The position numbers and the translations under genes are program-made. From Agaribacillus aureus (lineage in GTDB: Bacteria; Bacteroidota; Bacteroidia; Cytophagales; Cyclobacteriaceae): a stretch of DNA of 64,000 bases. The stretch lies in contig JAUJEB010000013.1 in NCBI GenBank assembly GCA_030442055.1, positions 62,001-126,000 of the forward strand, written 5' to 3'. The notes under the pieces are model-generated. The model was not told the DNA's origin and searched no databases. It saw nothing but the letters and a program-made list of their open reading frames with translations. This document shows, piece after piece, positions 62,621-64,000 of this stretch; within the stretch, counting starts at the first letter, position 1; each line of letters begins with the position of its first letter.

Positions 62621-64000
62621 ATGATGAAGATAAAATGGCATTTTTTGGTAATGGTGATACTACTCTTTTTTGTAGCCGGTTGTTTGTCCTTTAAAACCGG
62701 TCCAAAAGAGCCGTCAGGAGATATTCCGAAAGCACCGCGTGAATTCCGTGCCGCCTGGGTGGCGTCAGTAGCCAATATCAACTGGCCCAGCAAACCGGGC
62801 CTCTCCACCGCTGAGCAAAAGCGGGAAGCTATCCAATTGCTGGACCTGCTGCAAAAACATCATTTCAACGCGGTAATCCTCCAAATACGTCCACAAAGCG
62901 ACGCCTTGTATCAAAGCGACCTCGAGCCATGGTCTTATTATTTAACCGGGCAACAGGGCAAGGCGCCTGAGCCCTATTATGACCCGTTGGCGTTCTGGAT
63001 CGAAGAAGCCCATAACCGCGCCCTGGAGCTGCATGCCTGGCTAAATCCTTACCGCGCTCACCACCCTGCCGGTGGAGAAATAACCGATCACTCCATTGTA
63101 AAAAAACGACCGGACCTTGCCCTTGAGCTAAAAAAAGGGTACTGGTGGCTGGATCCGGCCAAAGAAGCGACACGGGACCATTCCACGGCGGTGGTCATGG
63201 ATATTGTACGCCGCTATGATATTGATGGTATCCATTTTGATGACTACTTCTACCCCTATCCATCCTACAATGATAATCAGGATTTTCCGGACACTGAAAG
63301 CTGGGCTGTCTATCAGCAGGAAGGTGGCAAATTGTCGCGCAAAGACTGGCGGCGTGAAAGTGTTAACGTGTTTATCAAAAAACTTTATGCAGCCATCAAA
63401 AAGGAAAAACCCTATGTGAAATTTGGCCTCAGCCCATTTGGCATCTGGCGACCCAACCATCCAAAATCCATCGCCGGCTTTGATCAATATGATCAGTTAT
63501 ACGCCGATGCCCGGCGCTGGCTCAATGAGGGATGGATCGATTACTGGACACCGCAATTATACTGGCCTATTAATCAAATTGCCCAAAGCTATCCGGTATT
63601 ATTGGGATGGTGGCAAGCCGAAAACAAAAAAAACCGTCATTTCTGGCCGGGGATTAGTATCGGTCGCAGCAAAGGTGAAAAAGGAATTGACGAAACAATC
63701 AACCAGATTATGATCACCCGCGGCATGTTGCCTGAAAGTCCAGGAAATGTGCATTGGAGCATTGCCCCTCTGGTGGCTGACGAAACTTTTGCCAACGCCA
63801 TTTCCAGCGGCCCATATAGCCAGCAGGCGCTGATTCCCGCTTCTCCATGGCTGGATAAAAAACGTCCCTCCGCTCCCTGGGTCAAAACCGCCGTGGATGG
63901 TGACCAGGTGAATATAAATTGGACCCATTCTGACGGGCAAGATGTTAGTAGCTGGGTGGTTTACTATAAATACAGAGGTTCATGGAAACATAAGATTTTA
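62621..64000 (+). CDS. GHL10/DUF187 family glycosyl hydrolase-like lipoprotein (cut by window end)
   Basis: 460 codons are visible and no stop is reached, so the gene runs on beyond the window. ATG at 62621 or 62624. The signal peptide ends in a lipobox VAGC. Then FRAAWVASVANINWP, AVILQIRPQSDALY, LHAWLNPYRAH, DGIHFDDYFYPYPSY and GLSPFGIWRPNHP follow in the order seen in family 10-like (GHL10, DUF187) barrels. Relatives are thought to act on glycans such as peptidoglycan-linked or surface polysaccharides; activity is poorly known. The last visible residues (VNINWTHSDGQDVSSWVVYY) begin a fibronectin-like domain. Confidence 0.88.
   Translation, partial: MMKIKWHFLVMVILLFFVAGCLSFKTGPKEPSGDIPKAPREFRAAWVASVANINWPSKPGLSTAEQKREAIQLLDLLQKHHFNAVILQIRPQSDALYQSDLEPWSYYLTGQQGKAPEPYYDPLAFWIEEAHNRALELHAWLNPYRAHHPAGGEITDHSIVKKRPDLALELKKGYWWLDPAKEATRDHSTAVVMDIVRRYDIDGIHFDDYFYPYPSYNDNQDFPDTESWAVYQQEGGKLSRKDWRRESVNVFIKKLYAAIKKEKPYVKFGLSPFGIWRPNHPKSIAGFDQYDQLYADARRWLNEGWIDYWTPQLYWPINQIAQSYPVLLGWWQAENKKNRHFWPGISIGRSKGEKGIDETINQIMITRGMLPESPGNVHWSIAPLVADETFANAISSGPYSQQALIPASPWLDKKRPSAPWVKTAVDGDQVNINWTHSDGQDVSSWVVYYKYRGSWKHKIL

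Overview
The window looks like chromosomal DNA of a polysaccharide-degrading, probably marine, member of the Bacteroidota. The signs are two SusC/SusD pairs, an ECF sigma/FecR pair, C-terminal domains of the type IX secretion (T9SS) kind, many lipoproteins, few clear Shine-Dalgarno sites and frequent TTG/GTG starts. A Cytophagales-like lineage is my guess from gene style only. I see no rRNA, tRNA, CRISPR array, prophage or plasmid functions.

Layout. 1-6 kb: end of a GntR/UTRA repressor, a PAS-like/LuxR regulator, a lipocalin-like lipoprotein, a beta-carbonic anhydrase and a Ca2+-type P-type ATPase. 6-8.8 kb: an ACS-type MFS transporter and a galactonate-dehydratase-like enolase-superfamily enzyme, convergent with the next block. 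26.1-8.8 kb, all minus strand: ECF sigma, FecR anti-sigma, SusC (with STN domain), SusD, three large FG-GAP/ASPIC-UnbV proteins and a complete TRAP transporter (DctP, DctQ, DctM). 41.5-26.4 kb, all minus strand: a membrane-spanning beta-propeller/LuxR regulator, SusC, SusD, a GH26-like lipoprotein, a PhyH-type dioxygenase, a second GH26-like lipoprotein, a sugar-porter MFS, a cytoplasmic GH43 and a Gfo/Idh/MocA oxidoreductase. 41.7-47.6 kb: an S1 sulfatase, a TPR/transmembrane/LuxR regulator and, divergently, a T9SS-exported GH86-like hydrolase. 47.8-48.5 kb: a frameshifted RAYT/Y1 transposase with GC-rich palindromes. 48.6-51.9 kb, plus strand: a tight three-gene operon of a Tat-signal enolase-superfamily dehydratase, an Nramp-fold transporter without the Nramp metal motifs, and a lipoprotein of the FAH/2-keto-4-pentenoate hydratase family. 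52.4-64 kb: a secreted repeat protein, two very large lipoprotein c-type cytochromes, an outer-membrane protein with a basic tail, a 51-aa Cys/Lys-rich protein, and the start of a GHL10 family glycosyl hydrolase cut by the window end.

How it may work together. The outer-membrane SusCD systems and exported hydrolases and sulfatase would release and import oligosaccharides. The TRAP, ACS-MFS and sugar-porter transporters would bring monosaccharides or sugar acids into the cytoplasm. The two acid-sugar-dehydratase-like enzymes point to sugar acids as intermediates. The most unusual unit is the 48.6-51.9 kb operon, where signal sequences place sugar-acid enzymes outside the cytoplasm beside an Nramp-like transporter that has probably changed substrate. 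Also notable are the physical linkage of SusCD, ASPIC/UnbV proteins and a TRAP system in one run, and a dioxygenase between two duplicated glycosidases.
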